Of a DNA stretch of 64,000 nucleotides, positions 1 through 10,249 are shown piece after piece. Position 1 is the first letter of the stretch, and every line of letters begins with the position of its first letter. The stretch spans positions 62,204,884 through 62,268,883 of the forward strand of contig OY970824.1 of the NCBI GenBank assembly GCA_963853835.1. The letters run 5' to 3'. The position numbers and the translations under genes were made by a program. Source of the DNA: Calendula officinalis. Its lineage: Eukaryota > Streptophyta > Magnoliopsida > Asterales > Asteraceae. The notes beneath the pieces were generated by a model. It did not search any database. It was not told the origin of the DNA and saw only the letters and a list, made by a program, of their open reading frames with translations.

Positions 1-460
1 GAAAATCAAATCAAAATAACCAATATTTTAAATTTTCCAACACCAGTAAAAACTTTAACAATTTTACTACTGGTGTTAACCCTAATTATAATGCTGTCTG
101 GTACCAGTACAAAAACACTACTGGTAAAAACCCTAACTACAAGAATACTATTGATCCCAAACCAACTTTCAAATATACTACTGGTGTCAACCCTAAAAAC
201 ACTACTGGTCATTCTAAACATGGTAAGTACCCAAATACTACTGGTCCATCAGTAGTAAAGTATTCAAAAGCTAAACATCATGGGTATAAACCAAGATCAG
301 TAGAAAATTCAAACACCAGTAACACTTTTAAAAGGGCAGTAGTAAACAGGTATGGGCACCAAAGATGTTTAAAGTTAAAATTCCAAAATCTTACTTCTCA
401 AAGGATGAACCCAAGACATACCAAGCTTGGATTCCCAAACTTAACTAATCCTTTACTCTT
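1..460 (+). repeat. Decamer-rich gag segment of the copia element
   Basis: This stretch holds repeated copies of ACTACTGGT and its complement ACCAGTAGT, spaced 20-50 bases apart, for example near 64, 115, 178, 202 and 236. It precedes the protease and should be the 3' part of gag, but no long frame is open. From about 370 a frame leads to the protease and is broken by TAA at 446-448. No zinc knuckle was recognised. Confidence 0.6.
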
Positions 461-676
461 GTGCAGAGCATTCAGATCCCAGAAGAAGGAAGAACATGGC
501 ACATTGATAGTGGATGCTCAAGGCACATGACTGGAAATCTACAAATTCTTAAAGATTTCAAGTTATTTGATGGAGGATATGTGGCCTTTGGTGAGAACCC
601 AAAGGGAGGTAAGATTACAGGTAAAGGTACTGTTTCTAATGGCAAAATTACCTTTGATGATGTTTTATGTAGCTGA
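461..676 (+). pseudogene. Copia aspartic protease fragment
   Basis: The short frame contains the copia protease active-site signature WHIDSGCSRHMTG (residues about 13-25), where DSG is the catalytic triad. In an intact element this protease would release the enzymes from the polyprotein. The frame stops at 674-676, and the next conserved residues of the same domain continue in another frame (ORF from 567). This indicates a small deletion near 664-672. No retroviral-type slippery site or shift structure is evident, so this reads as decay and not programmed frameshifting. Confidence 0.75.
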
Positions 677-3600
677 ATTAAAATACAATCTAGTCAGTGT
701 GTCTCAAGTTTGTGATAAAAAGAACAAAATTCTTTTCACAGACATTGAGTGCATCATTCTTTCTCCTGACTTTATTTTAGATGAAAAATATGTTGTCTTA
801 AGAACTCCAATGAGAAACAATGTGTATTGCCTGGATATAGGGGGAGAACTCATTTCTTCAAATGAGGTCAACTGTTTTATATCCAAGGCAAACACCACTG
901 AATCAGAACTATGGCATAGAAGGATGTGTCACACTAATTTCAAAATCATGAACAATTTAGTAAAAAGAAATTTGGTCATTGGACTACCTCAAAAACAATT
1001 CATGTGTGATCATCATTGTGTTGCATGCCTAAAAAGTAAACAACACAAAACTTCTCATAAGTCCAAATCTGTGAACTCTATTTCTGTTCCTTTACAACTC
1101 TTACATATGGACCTTTTTGGACCTACAAATGTAATGAGTATTGGAAAGAAACAATATTGTCTTGTTATTACTGATGACTTTTCCAGATATACATGGGTTT
1201 TCTTTCTCAGGACAAAGGATGAAACAAGTGAACTCATAAAGAACTTAATTGTCAAACTGGAGAACACATCTGATCAAAAAGTTAAAGCCATAAGATGTGA
1301 TAATGGCACAGAATTTAAAAATGCTAACTTAATTAACTTTTGTGATCTTAAAGGTATTGACAGACAATACAACTCACCTAGAACTCCTCAACAAAATGGT
1401 GTAGCTGAAAGAAGAAATAGAACCATCATTGAAGCAGCAAGATCAATGTTAGCAGATTCAAAGTTACCAATCACTTTTTGGGCTGAAGCTGTTAATACTG
1501 CCTGTTATGTACAAAACAGAGTATTAATAGTGAAGCCACATTTTAAAACACCATATGAACTTTTTAATAAAAGAAAACCTTCTATAAGTTTTTTAAAATC
1601 ATTTGGTTGTCCTTGTACCATTCTGATTACAAGAGAACAAATTGGTAAGTTTGACTGCAAAGCTGATGATGAAATATTTGTGGGATACTCTACTCAAAGC
1701 AAATCATACAGAGTGTTCAACAAAAGATTAAGGATAATTGAAGAAAGCATCAATGTATCCTTTAATGAAAATGTTCCTAATGAACAAGGAAATGGTCCAG
1801 ATTGGCTATTTAACATAGACAATCTAACCAAATCCTTTAATTTTAACATGAATTTAAATGCAGGTGATTCAATGTGTCATACTCAAAAAGAAGGAACATC
1901 ATATGTTAATACTGGTCAAGAAAAAATGAGATATATAGTAGTTGATACTGCTCCCACAGTTAATACTGAGGACAGTAATAACTCAATTTCTGGAACCAGT
2001 AGTAACTCTGAGAATGAGGACAGTAGTAATTCAAATACTACTGGTACCAGTACTAGTACTCAAAATACTACTGGTCCTAACAATAACCTAGATTCTCAAG
2101 ATACTACTGATACCAGTAACAACAACAATACTACTGATCTCAATGAAGACAATAGCAGTGGTAACTCTGACCAAGATGATGATGAACCAAACCTCAACAA
2201 CAATGAAGGATCACCAGATGAACAACTGCCTGAGACAAATGAGTCCAACCTTGAAAATCAACTAGTAGTTGATAGAGCTACAACTACAAGGACTCAGAAG
2301 AACTATCCGTTAGACCTTGTTTTAAGTGATGTTAACTCACCACTGCAAACAAGAAGCAAATTAAACAAAAGCTTAACTGCAAACATGTGTAACATAAGTT
2401 TAATTGCTAATGAATGTATGTTTGAATGCTTTCTGTCTCAGGATGAACCAAAGAAGATCCAACAAGCAATGAAGGACTCAAACTGGATTGAGGCAATGCA
2501 AGAAGAACTCCTTCAATTCAAGTTACAAGCTGTTTGGACACTTGTACCTCTACCCAAAGGAAAAAGAGCCATTGGAACAAGATGGATCTTTAGAAACAAG
2601 AAAGATGAAAGAGGTATAGTGATCAAGAACAAAGCCAGACTTGTAGCCCAAGGATACACTCAAGAAGAAGGAATAGACTATGATGAAGTATATGCTCCTG
2701 TTGCTAGAATTGAAGCTATAAGAATATTTCTAGCATATGCCTCATTCAAAAAGTTCAAAGTCTATCAAATGGATGTGAAGAGTGCATTTCTATATGGGAA
2801 GATTGAAGAAGAGGTCTATGTCTGCCAACCTCCAGGTTTTGAAGATCCAAAACATGGTGATTATGTGTTCAAACTGGATAAAGCTCTGTATGGCCTACAT
2901 CAGGCACCAAGAGCATGGTATGACACATTATCATCATATCTGTTGAAGAATAACTTTAAAAGAGGAGCCATTGACAAAACTTTGTTTACAAAGAAAGTCA
3001 AAGATGATATACTACTGGTACAAATCTATGTAGATGATATCATCTTTGGTTCAACAAATGATTTATTATGCAAAGAATTTGAAGAACTGATGCAGATTAA
3101 ATTCAAGATGAGCTCTATGGGTCCAATGAACTTCTTCCTTGGACTCCAAGTCAGTCAAAGAACAGATGGTATTTTGATAAACCAATCAAAATATGTTAAA
3201 GACATCTTGGAGAAGTTTGATTTGAAAGACTGCAAAAGTGCAAGTACACCAATGGAAACACACAAACACCTACATCCTGATGTTGAGGGGGAGGATGTAG
3301 ATGAACACTTATATAGATCAATGATAGGCTCTTTGATGTACTTAACTGCATCAAGACCTGACATTATGTATAGTGTTTGTGTGTGTGCAAGATATCAAGC
3401 AAGACCTAAAGAATTACACTTGCAGGCTGTCAAAAGAATATTCAGATACTTGAAAGGCAAACCATCACTAGGTCTATGGTATCCACATGATTCACCCTTT
3501 GAACTCATAGCCTACACAGATAGTGACTATGGAGGTGAATGTCAAGATAGAAAGTCCACTACTGGTGGATGTCAATTCTTTGGATCAAGACTGGTGTCAT

Positions 3601-3971
3601 GGCAATGTAAGAAGCAAACAAATGTATCAACATCAACTGCTGAAGCAGAATATGTAGTTGCATCTGCTTGTTGTGCTCAAGTACTCTGGATTCAAAACCA
3701 GCTTCTAGACTTTGGTATCTCTATCCTTAAAACTCCTATTTTTATTGATAATCAAAGTGCTATTAGTATTGTGAACAATCCGGTAAAACACTCTAAAACT
3801 AAACACATTGAAATAAGATTTCATTTTATAAGAGATTGCAATGAAAAGAAATTAATCAAAGTGGTTAAAATACATACTGATGATCAATTAGCAGATCTTT
3901 TTACAAAAGCATTTGATGTAGGAAGATTCAACTTCTTGGTCAGCAGTATTGGAATGATTTTGATAAATTAA
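567..3971 (+). CDS. pol: Copia pol: integrase, reverse transcriptase, RNase H
   Basis: An open frame of about 1,134 codons. Its apparent start is a TTG and is an artefact of the upstream frameshift. Domains in order are: GAG-pre-integrase zinc-binding region with WHRRMCH and CVAC (about 115-155); integrase core with HMDLFG, RCDNGTEF and PQQNGVAERRNRT (about 175-300); a Ser/Thr/Asn-rich linker full of NTTG units (about 455-560); RVT_2 reverse transcriptase with NKARLVAQGYTQ and the catalytic YVDDIIFGS (about 640-880); and an RNase H tail with AYTDSDYGG and KHIEIRFHFIRDC (about 980-1110). The length and frame are well preserved although the protease junction is broken, so the element is fairly young but cannot make a normal polyprotein. 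It could still be transcribed. Confidence 0.9.
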   Translation: MMEDMWPLVRTQREVRLQVKVLFLMAKLPLMMFYVAELKYNLVSVSQVCDKKNKILFTDIECIILSPDFILDEKYVVLRTPMRNNVYCLDIGGELISSNEVNCFISKANTTESELWHRRMCHTNFKIMNNLVKRNLVIGLPQKQFMCDHHCVACLKSKQHKTSHKSKSVNSISVPLQLLHMDLFGPTNVMSIGKKQYCLVITDDFSRYTWVFFLRTKDETSELIKNLIVKLENTSDQKVKAIRCDNGTEFKNANLINFCDLKGIDRQYNSPRTPQQNGVAERRNRTIIEAARSMLADSKLPITFWAEAVNTACYVQNRVLIVKPHFKTPYELFNKRKPSISFLKSFGCPCTILITREQIGKFDCKADDEIFVGYSTQSKSYRVFNKRLRIIEESINVSFNENVPNEQGNGPDWLFNIDNLTKSFNFNMNLNAGDSMCHTQKEGTSYVNTGQEKMRYIVVDTAPTVNTEDSNNSISGTSSNSENEDSSNSNTTGTSTSTQNTTGPNNNLDSQDTTDTSNNNNTTDLNEDNSSGNSDQDDDEPNLNNNEGSPDEQLPETNESNLENQLVVDRATTTRTQKNYPLDLVLSDVNSPLQTRSKLNKSLTANMCNISLIANECMFECFLSQDEPKKIQQAMKDSNWIEAMQEELLQFKLQAVWTLVPLPKGKRAIGTRWIFRNKKDERGIVIKNKARLVAQGYTQEEGIDYDEVYAPVARIEAIRIFLAYASFKKFKVYQMDVKSAFLYGKIEEEVYVCQPPGFEDPKHGDYVFKLDKALYGLHQAPRAWYDTLSSYLLKNNFKRGAIDKTLFTKKVKDDILLVQIYVDDIIFGSTNDLLCKEFEELMQIKFKMSSMGPMNFFLGLQVSQRTDGILINQSKYVKDILEKFDLKDCKSASTPMETHKHLHPDVEGEDVDEHLYRSMIGSLMYLTASRPDIMYSVCVCARYQARPKELHLQAVKRIFRYLKGKPSLGLWYPHDSPFELIAYTDSDYGGECQDRKSTTGGCQFFGSRLVSWQCKKQTNVSTSTAEAEYVVASACCAQVLWIQNQLLDFGISILKTPIFIDNQSAISIVNNPVKHSKTKHIEIRFHFIRDCNEKKLIKVVKIHTDDQLADLFTKAFDVGRFNFLVSSIGMILIN
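1960..2180 (+). repeat. In-frame decamer cluster in the pol linker
   Basis: ACCAGTAGT, TACTACTGGT and close variants recur inside the open reading frame and give Asn/Thr/Ser/Gly-rich protein sequence between integrase and RT. This is the same decamer as in the non-coding spacers, including the palindrome ACTGGTACCAGT near 2039-2050. Confidence 0.7.
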
Positions 3972-4027
3972 AATCTCACTTAATATCATGTGTAAAGTTT
4001 TGTTGTAAAATGTTATTTATTTGTTTA

Positions 4028-4300
4028 AGTGTTTTACTACTGGTAGATCTGTATTACTGGTGTGTAGGCATGTGCACAAAATACTACTGGTAGTTAATTA
4101 CTCCTGGTGTGTATTAGGTTTACATAAATACTACTGGTAAGTCAGTACTACTGGTATTCACATATACTACTGGTCTTGTGTGTTGGTGATTACTACTGAT
4201 GTCTATAGTTACTACTGATGTCAAAATCCTTAGTCACTATTGATGTTCGTAGATACTACTGACGTTCTATTACTGGTATCATATTTACTACTGGTCTTTC
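4028..4300 (+). repeat. TACTACTGGT/TACTACTGAT array in the pol to extra-ORF spacer
   Basis: About a dozen copies of TACTACTGGT, or variants ending GAT, GAC or with a missing base, are spread over some 270 bases just downstream of the pol stop. Spacing is irregular (about 10-35 bases), so this is a motif cluster and not a true tandem array. Confidence 0.8.
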
Positions 4301-4390
4301 AGAATCACAATTACCAAACTAACCCCCGTGAAAATAACCGTTATGTTATGATTCGAAGGGCAATTTAGTCTTTTTGCAGGTCAAATCGAA

Positions 4391-4402
4391 AGATATAAAA
4401 GG
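4391..4402 (+). promoter_or_regulatory. Internal TATA box upstream of the extra ORF
   Basis: AGATATAAAAGG at 4391-4402 is a good plant TATA box. It lies about 130 bases before the ATG at 4530. The stretch between is a pyrimidine- and A-rich leader containing AACCCTAG-like sequence, typical of plant 5' UTRs. It could drive a separate transcript for the extra ORF. No functional evidence is visible. Confidence 0.5.
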
Positions 4403-4529
4403 CGGCAGTCGATTAGTTTAGCATTATCTTTACTTCGATTTTCTAAATCCTCTCGATAAACCCTAGCTTTCGATCAAAAACCCTTCATCAGTAACAAAAT
4501 TCTCAAAAGTTTCTCTCAAATCAACAACA

Positions 4530-5494
4530 ATGGCAACTCTACAATCTCTCAATGTTCAAACCGATCTCAAATATTCAGAGTTCCATAATATGTGTGCGTT
4601 TTTACGCAATCCAGATGGTACAAAAGACTTTCGACCAATCGTACAATTCTTGAAGAACTCATATATCAAGTTTGCTCTAACTGTAAAACCGAAAGCATAC
4701 CAACATCACTTGGTGGATTTCTGGACCAATGCTGAAAGAACAGAAGGTGCAACTGTACCTATGATAAAATCATCTGTGGATGGAAAAACAATAACAATCA
4801 CTGAGCAATCAATTCGACACCATCTACAACTACACGATGATGCATGTATGTTTACTCTTCCTAAGGAATTTATTGATGACATTTTAAACAAAATGGGTTA
4901 TGAGGGAAGACTTAACATAGTAACTTTTCAGAAAGGTCTTCTCTCCCCACAATGGAAATTTTTAGTACATACTATTCAGCATTGTATTTCTCCAAAACGA
5001 AGTACTTGGAATGAGTTTAATAAGGCAATAGCCTCTGCTGTTGTCTGTTTATGCACAGACCAAGTATTTAATTTTTCATACATGATTTTTGAAGGTATGT
5101 TGGGAAATCTTAGTTCCTCAAAGTTTTTAATGTATCCCAGATTTCTCCAACATATCATTAACTGTGAATTACAAAACTTGTCAACTCCCAAAAATATTTT
5201 TATCATTCCTGAGTTTAACAAGAAAGTTTTCTCAAATATGAGAAAACAATGTAAATTTTCGGGCAAGGAAACCCCTCTGTTTCCTAATATGATCAAAGAT
5301 CAAACACAAATTGGAGAGGGTTCAATCATAGATACAACCCAAATTGAACCTCAACCCACTCCATCACCCCCAAATACAGCCCAAACACCACCCCAAATAG
5401 TCACTCAATCACCTACTACATAAGTCCTGAATGTGTCCCAGGAACTTGAAATTAATCTGCAGAGTGCTACTCTTCACTCTGTGGAAGACCTACC
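4530..5494 (+). pseudogene. Copia extra ORF downstream of pol, 5' part
   Basis: An ATG-initiated frame of 297 codons (4530-5423) ends at TAA, but the same frame then stays open to 5494, where the nested element is inserted. The N-terminal part (FHNMCAFLRN, LVDFWTNA, ITEQSIRHHLQL) resembles the Asteraceae retrotransposon proteins that automatic pipelines label synaptobrevin/longin-like; that likeness is from memory. The C-terminal end of this part is Pro/Thr/Gln-rich. Function is unknown: such ORFs in Sireviruses have been called envelope-like, but no signal peptide or membrane segment is visible here. The frame resumes at 11895. Confidence 0.65.
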
Positions 5495-5726
5495 TGTAGT
5501 TCCGTATTTGATGATTAAACTATGGATTAAGCATGAACAATAAAGAAATTAGGAAGATTTGGATGGAAAAGAAAAACTTGAACACTTTGCATTTGATAAG
5601 AACAATACAAAATATGGCAAAGGTTATAGAAATTAGGTTACATCTATCTATTTATACCTAGCCTAAGATTAGACTAAATACACAAATGGTCCCTAGACTA
5701 TTGGTTACAACATATGAGACCCAACA
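5495..5726 (-). repeat. Left LTR (3' LTR) of nested element
   Basis: 232 bp, identical by eye to 11663-11894. In element orientation it begins TGTTGGGTCTC and ends GGAACTACA. It contains TATTTATACC on the + strand, equivalent to a TATA-like GGTATAAATA on the element strand. Confidence 0.93.
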
Positions 5727-5740
5727 ATCTCCCCCTTTGT
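5727..5740 (-). other. Polypurine tract of nested element
   Basis: On the element strand the bases read ACAAAGGGGGAGAT directly before the 3' LTR. This is the standard plus-strand priming tract and sets the element orientation. The host copia has a similar tract (TTTAGGGGGAGAT) before its own LTR. Confidence 0.85.
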
Positions 5741-5821
5741 AACAATAGTCTGGGACTCGTATCTTCGAAGTCTTGATCTTTAGCCAAAGCTGCACCTGGA
5801 AGATATTTCGTTGAATAATGA

Positions 5822-6801
5822 TGTATCAGGATCAGCTTGAGCTTTGTTAACATTTAAAAAGGAATACTTCTTGTAGCTTTTCAACCACATGAAGTATTTT
5901 GAAGACTTTACTTTGAAGATACATATAGATCGACTAAAAATAAGACCCATAATGATAGAGCGGTTAACAGCGGAAGTCCTTTCTTGAAGTTTGTGGCTTT
6001 ATGTCGATCTATGATTCTTGATAATTTTTGTTAGGGTAACATGTTGATAACGGTTACGCTCCCCCTCAACAAACAATTATTTCTTTACGGGAGTTGGATT
6101 AAACGTTTTGATATTTACTCCCCGATGAACGAATTACCAAATTCAACTATGGAAGTTGTTTGATACCTTCGTTTCTTTGGTTTCTTGTTTACTCCCCCTT
6201 AACTGGTGCATATATCTTATTAATGTGGAGTAAACTGGGCTAACGTATCGATAATCTCCATAATATTGTAAGAATCTCCTAAATTTGTTCCCGCAGATTG
6301 AGCTTTAGAAGAATTTTTCTCTGAAAGTATCACTTCTTTATATAAAGAATTTATGTAATGTATCTTCTCCCCCTCATGATGAATAAGATTTATCTGATTC
6401 ATCATGTAACTGTGAAGTTCTGCGAGTTTGAATTAAGAAGAATCTTCGTTTTAAGGAGAAAATGTAAGTTGAATATGATGAAGCTCATTGATAAAAATGT
6501 GTTGAATAATGATTATACATCTTTTGTAATAATCAATATATATAACGCATTTTATCATTTAAACCATTGAAGTCTTCTTCGTTTGTAAAAGCTGGAACTG
6601 AGTGATAAATCGTTGAGCAGTTTTGTTGAAGTATCAGCTTCAGCTTTTGATGATCGATGATAACAATACTTTTAATTGGCTTTTCAACCAATAGAAAGTA
6701 TTTTGGAAGACTTTAAGTAAATCGACGAAATGTAGACCCATAGATTGAGCAGTCGGCAGCGGAAGTCTTTTCTTGAAGTTGTGGCTTTGTCGATTTGTGA
6801 T
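5822..6801. repeat. Diverged direct duplication A inside the nested element
   Basis: A segment at about 5822-6027 and another at about 6631-6801 share order and wording: the TTTTCAACCA, AAGTATTTT, AAGACTTTA, AGACCCATA, CAGCGGAAGTC, CTTGAAGTT and GTGGCTTT blocks occur in the same sequence. Copies are clearly diverged, so this duplication predates the recent insertion. There is no open frame across it. Confidence 0.7.
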
Positions 6802-6865
6802 CCTCTGATAATTAACATGTGTTGAGGTCGTAGAAGTGCGGGATTTTGATTTATTTTACATTTTC

Positions 6866-6975
6866 TGACCGTTGTTGATAGTGTTGGAGTACGGTCATAG
6901 AATCCCTTATCTGATACATTGACTGTTGTTGATAAGAATGGAGTACAGTCATCAGATCTTCGCACTGGAATGTAT
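6866..6975. repeat. Two tandem units of about 54 bp
   Basis: TGACCGTTGTTGATAG...GGAGTACGGTCAT is followed directly by TGACTGTTGTTGATAA...GGAGTACAGTCAT, with partly diverged tails. This is a short local duplication within the nested element. Confidence 0.6.
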
Positions 6976-7149
6976 CAGTGTAACCCGGGATCACATAGAT
7001 TGCCCGTTAACACGACAGTTACGAAAACTGTGTGACCTACGTTCAGCGTTGGCATTGATGTTAGCACTGGTAGGATATCCATTCAATCATCGTGGAATAC
7101 CAATATTTTTGGTATCACTATGAATGTTCCGGCAATATCACAAAGATAT

Positions 7150-8180
7150 GCTTGATAGAATGCCTGTGTCCTAATGGTGTTTGATATGACGGTTCTAGAC
7201 TCAATTGTGGACAAACGAAGGCGAGGACTGGAGAGGTGTCCTCTTTTTCAATATCAACGATCTCCAAATGAGATGTCGATAGCATATGTGCTAATCTCCG
7301 TGGAAATGAAACAAGTACTTTTTAAGAAATACTTGAGTGGCTGGGGGGGTTGTGCATTGCATCACTGGGTTCCATGATGTCTTTTTCAATATCAGAGAGC
7401 AACACATGCAATCTGATAGAGACGTGGCTACCCGGCTTTTTATCAGTTTGGAAAGGGTTTTTCGTTTTCTTTAACCCTGTCACACCCTCCTCACTCAAGC
7501 TTACTTATTCATTTTTCGACTACTCCCTCATTTCATTCTACCATGTATAGCTGAATTGCACCCCAAACTACATTCCCCCTCTCAAATTTTATCTCAGCGC
7601 ACCCCAATCAAGATCCCGTGATACTTGATTCTGCTCACCTAGACCTATGTACCCTTACATATTGTCCTATATTGTAGGTGGCTCCTGGGGAAGATCATGC
7701 CGGTTATAGCAGATCATAGGAGTAATTTAAGAGTGAACTATAATGCTCATGTGCAAATTATCAGCATATATGATGTTACTTTTTAAGAATAACATGGATT
7801 TTTCATCGGAAAAGTATGTGTTTCCGGCATAAGTTGTTGCCTTTAAGATTCATTTATAAAAGTGTATGTGTCCTAAATTTGAAATATTTGTCGGTGAGAA
7901 CTAGACACATTGTGCATTCAATTGAAGACGTAACCCGGGGCAGAAGGTTAATTATTTCAATACCAACATACTCCAAATGAGTTGTCGATAGATTATGTGC
8001 TACGTCCCCTAATGAATTGAAACAAATTCCTATTGAGAGGAATCTGAGTAGCTGGTGGTGGCGTGCATTTGCTTTACTGGGAAAGTAAAGTCTTGTGAAA
8101 CATTCAACGCATGAATGATCACCTTTTTGTGTGGTTGCCCGGTTTATTTTGCGGTTCAGATGCACTCAAAGGTGTGTTTT
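7150..8180. repeat. Diverged direct duplication B inside the nested element
   Basis: Segments at about 7163-7440 and 7865-8152 share ordered blocks (TGTGTCCTAA, TTTCAATA with CCAA, CTCCAAATGAG, TGTCGATAG, ATGTGCTA, TGAAACAA, GTGGCTRCCCGG-like). The repeated architecture, with duplication A before it, suggests the interior grew by segmental duplication. No protein frame spans either copy. Confidence 0.65.
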
Positions 8181-8627
8181 CTTAGATTTATCATGTTTTC
8201 ACATCACCTTGCACTCACCTATTTCTATACCCTAGACATCTACCCTCACATTTACCAGTTGGCTGAAATATTTCCCTGTGATAGGTAAGGCCGGATTTGG
8301 CAAACCATGGGAAGGTATTGTCTTGTGAAAGATTTTTCGTTTAATTATTCAGTTGGGTATTTTTGTTTTGAATTTCTAAAGTTTTCTCTCCCTAGAAATA
8401 ATAATTCTCCCCCTAGAATTAATATTTCTCCCCCTCGACCAAACAAAAGTATTTACGAGTTTTGAGATTGGAGGACGTACCTTATATATATCGTCGGAGG
8501 GTTGAAGGAGAGTATTTGCGGTGAAGCTTGATTGAGCTTGTTGCTTTCTTTTGAGAGTGGGTTCTGAATCCGTTTTGATCAGAAGCCATTTTCGTTGAGA
8601 ACCGGGTTCAAGCTGATGTACTTGAAA

Positions 8628-8760
8628 GCCATTGCATTGAAGCGCAGGTCATACACTGAAGTGTGTAAGAGCCATTCTGTTGTGGCGCGAGTTATATACT
8701 GAAGTGTGTATAAGTCATTCTGTTGTGGCGCGAGTTATACACTGATGTGTGTATAAGTCA
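8628..8760. repeat. Tandem repeat with a 43-bp unit
   Basis: Three units, the first degenerate, each contain CATTCTGTTGTGGCGCGAG followed by TTATACACTGAAGTGTGTA. Each unit holds an imperfect palindrome, TATACACTGAAGTGTGTATA. It lies within the nested element upstream of the gag-like fragments. Confidence 0.75.
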
Positions 8761-8911
8761 TATTTCCTGCAAAACAAATCATACAACTTTTGGTACCCAT
8801 TTTTGTTTGGGTCCGATGGTGTTAGTATTAGAGTGAAACCATCGATAAGTTGTATCGATTTGATGTAAAGATTTGGAATTCCATGAAAAACTGAAACTCG
8901 ATGTTTCACTT

Positions 8912-9361
8912 TCAAATAATTTCCGAGGAATTATATGAGATTTTGGAGTTTTCGGAATCCATTTTTTCTTTTAAGATCTTAGGTGTCTTAGAAACAAAAA
9001 CATTTTTCACTGTTGTCGAAAAATTAAGATTAGTTTTAGGTGCCAAAGCTAACAGATCTTTTCTCGTGTATGTTAAAATTTTTGTCGTAGACATTGAATG
9101 CTTTGGAATCAAAGAATGTTTCAAAACAGGTTTTGATTTAGATGAACAAGTTTCCGGAGATTGTGGTTTCACAAACAACTTTTTACTCTTTTGAAGTGAA
9201 TAAGTTGTGAACTGTGAGACCTTTTTAGAAACATGTTTTGAAGATTCACAGGTGTAAATCTTAATCGGAACTTGTACCGTTTGTTTTCCTTTATTAACAA
9301 TTTTATATTTAGAAAGTTCTTCAACTTTGATTTTCAAACTATTGTTTTGAGTTTGTGACAA
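8912..9361 (-). CDS. Gag-like Lys/Ser-rich fragment of the nested element
   Basis: A 149-codon frame on the element strand, very rich in Lys, Ser, Thr and Val, without a recognised domain. It lies downstream, in element orientation, of a coiled-coil frame at 9497-9730. Composition is like the variable C-terminal part of copia gag proteins. The frame starts without a strong context and is probably a remnant of a longer gag. Confidence 0.4.
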   Translation of the reverse strand: MSQTQNNSLKIKVEELSKYKIVNKGKQTVQVPIKIYTCESSKHVSKKVSQFTTYSLQKSKKLFVKPQSPETCSSKSKPVLKHSLIPKHSMSTTKILTYTRKDLLALAPKTNLNFSTTVKNVFVSKTPKILKEKMDSENSKISYNSSEII

Positions 9362-9496
9362 AGTAAGATCTGCTTGAAGAGATGCAATTTTATCAAGTAA
9401 TTTTTTGCAGTGATCTTCAGCTTTTTCCTTTTCAAGCGTAAGGTTGTTAATAATGGATGTTTGAGGATTGATTTCACCTTTTAGAGTATCATTAAC

Positions 9497-9730
9497 CTAT
9501 TGAATGTTTGCATTTAACTTTTGAATTTCTGAGTCGGATGACTTCAGTTGTTCTTGATATTCATCAAACTTTGCTTCTGTTTTCTTCGACCAGGTTATTT
9601 CCCTTTGTAACTCTGCAGATGCCTTAACGTAACATTTGTAGTGCTTATCATAAACTAAATTTTCATTTGCATATGTAATTAAATCTGGATTCATTTTAGC
9701 TCTTTTGTTTTCAAAATGTGAAACTTTCAA
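9497..9730 (-). CDS. Gag-like coiled-coil fragment of the nested element
   Basis: A 77-codon frame, KMNPDLITYANENLVYDK followed by a charged heptad-like stretch (AELQREITWSKKTEAKFDEYQEQLKSS within residues about 38-68). Similar long coiled coils occur between the capsid region and the zinc knuckle of Asteraceae copia gag proteins (recollection). It ends at a stop at about 9497, and the next frame starts at 9361, so the original gag is broken. It may be the last recognisable protein trace in this non-autonomous element. Confidence 0.45.
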   Translation of the reverse strand: MKVSHFENKRAKMNPDLITYANENLVYDKHYKCYVKASAELQREITWSKKTEAKFDEYQEQLKSSDSEIQKLNANIQ

Positions 9731-10249
9731 ATGAAATGACGTGACAAAATGATTAGGACTATGAAAAATGTTGAATTTCTTTAAACAAATTTATAAAGTG
9801 TTGGACTTTAAATAAAAATTGTAATTTGTTGGACTTAAATTTTTTTATTTTTTTTTTTCTATTTACTCGATGAGATACAAAAGTTGATTTTTAATATTGA
9901 CAAACACTTTCTTAATTTTCTGAAATTAATTGCAACTTCATATATCAACTCTGTTTTTGCAAATTTAATTTAATGAGTATTTAATAGTATTTAATAGTCA
10001 CCGATTGTATTTTAGTTTGAACTTAGCTTTGAATTGAAATTAATTACTTGCTTTGAACTATCTCTATCTTTCTTGACACTACAAATAACTAAAAATGTCA
10101 CAAAAATGATGGTTAATTTTGATTGTGCAACAATGACTTATACTGTATGCTTATAGAGTTGTACTTTCTGGTGATTTTGACATGTACTTATCGTGAGAAA
10201 TTATAAAACAAGCTGACATTAATTCATTCAAAGATCAAAATTGTCGCCA

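Noticed and set aside
6220..8165. Numerous 60-100 codon frames in the nested element
   Set aside because: They fall in both strands across duplicated non-coding blocks, with no domain or shared frame between copies.
8628..8760. CRISPR-like array
   Set aside because: Only three degenerate units without unique spacers, inside a plant retroelement.
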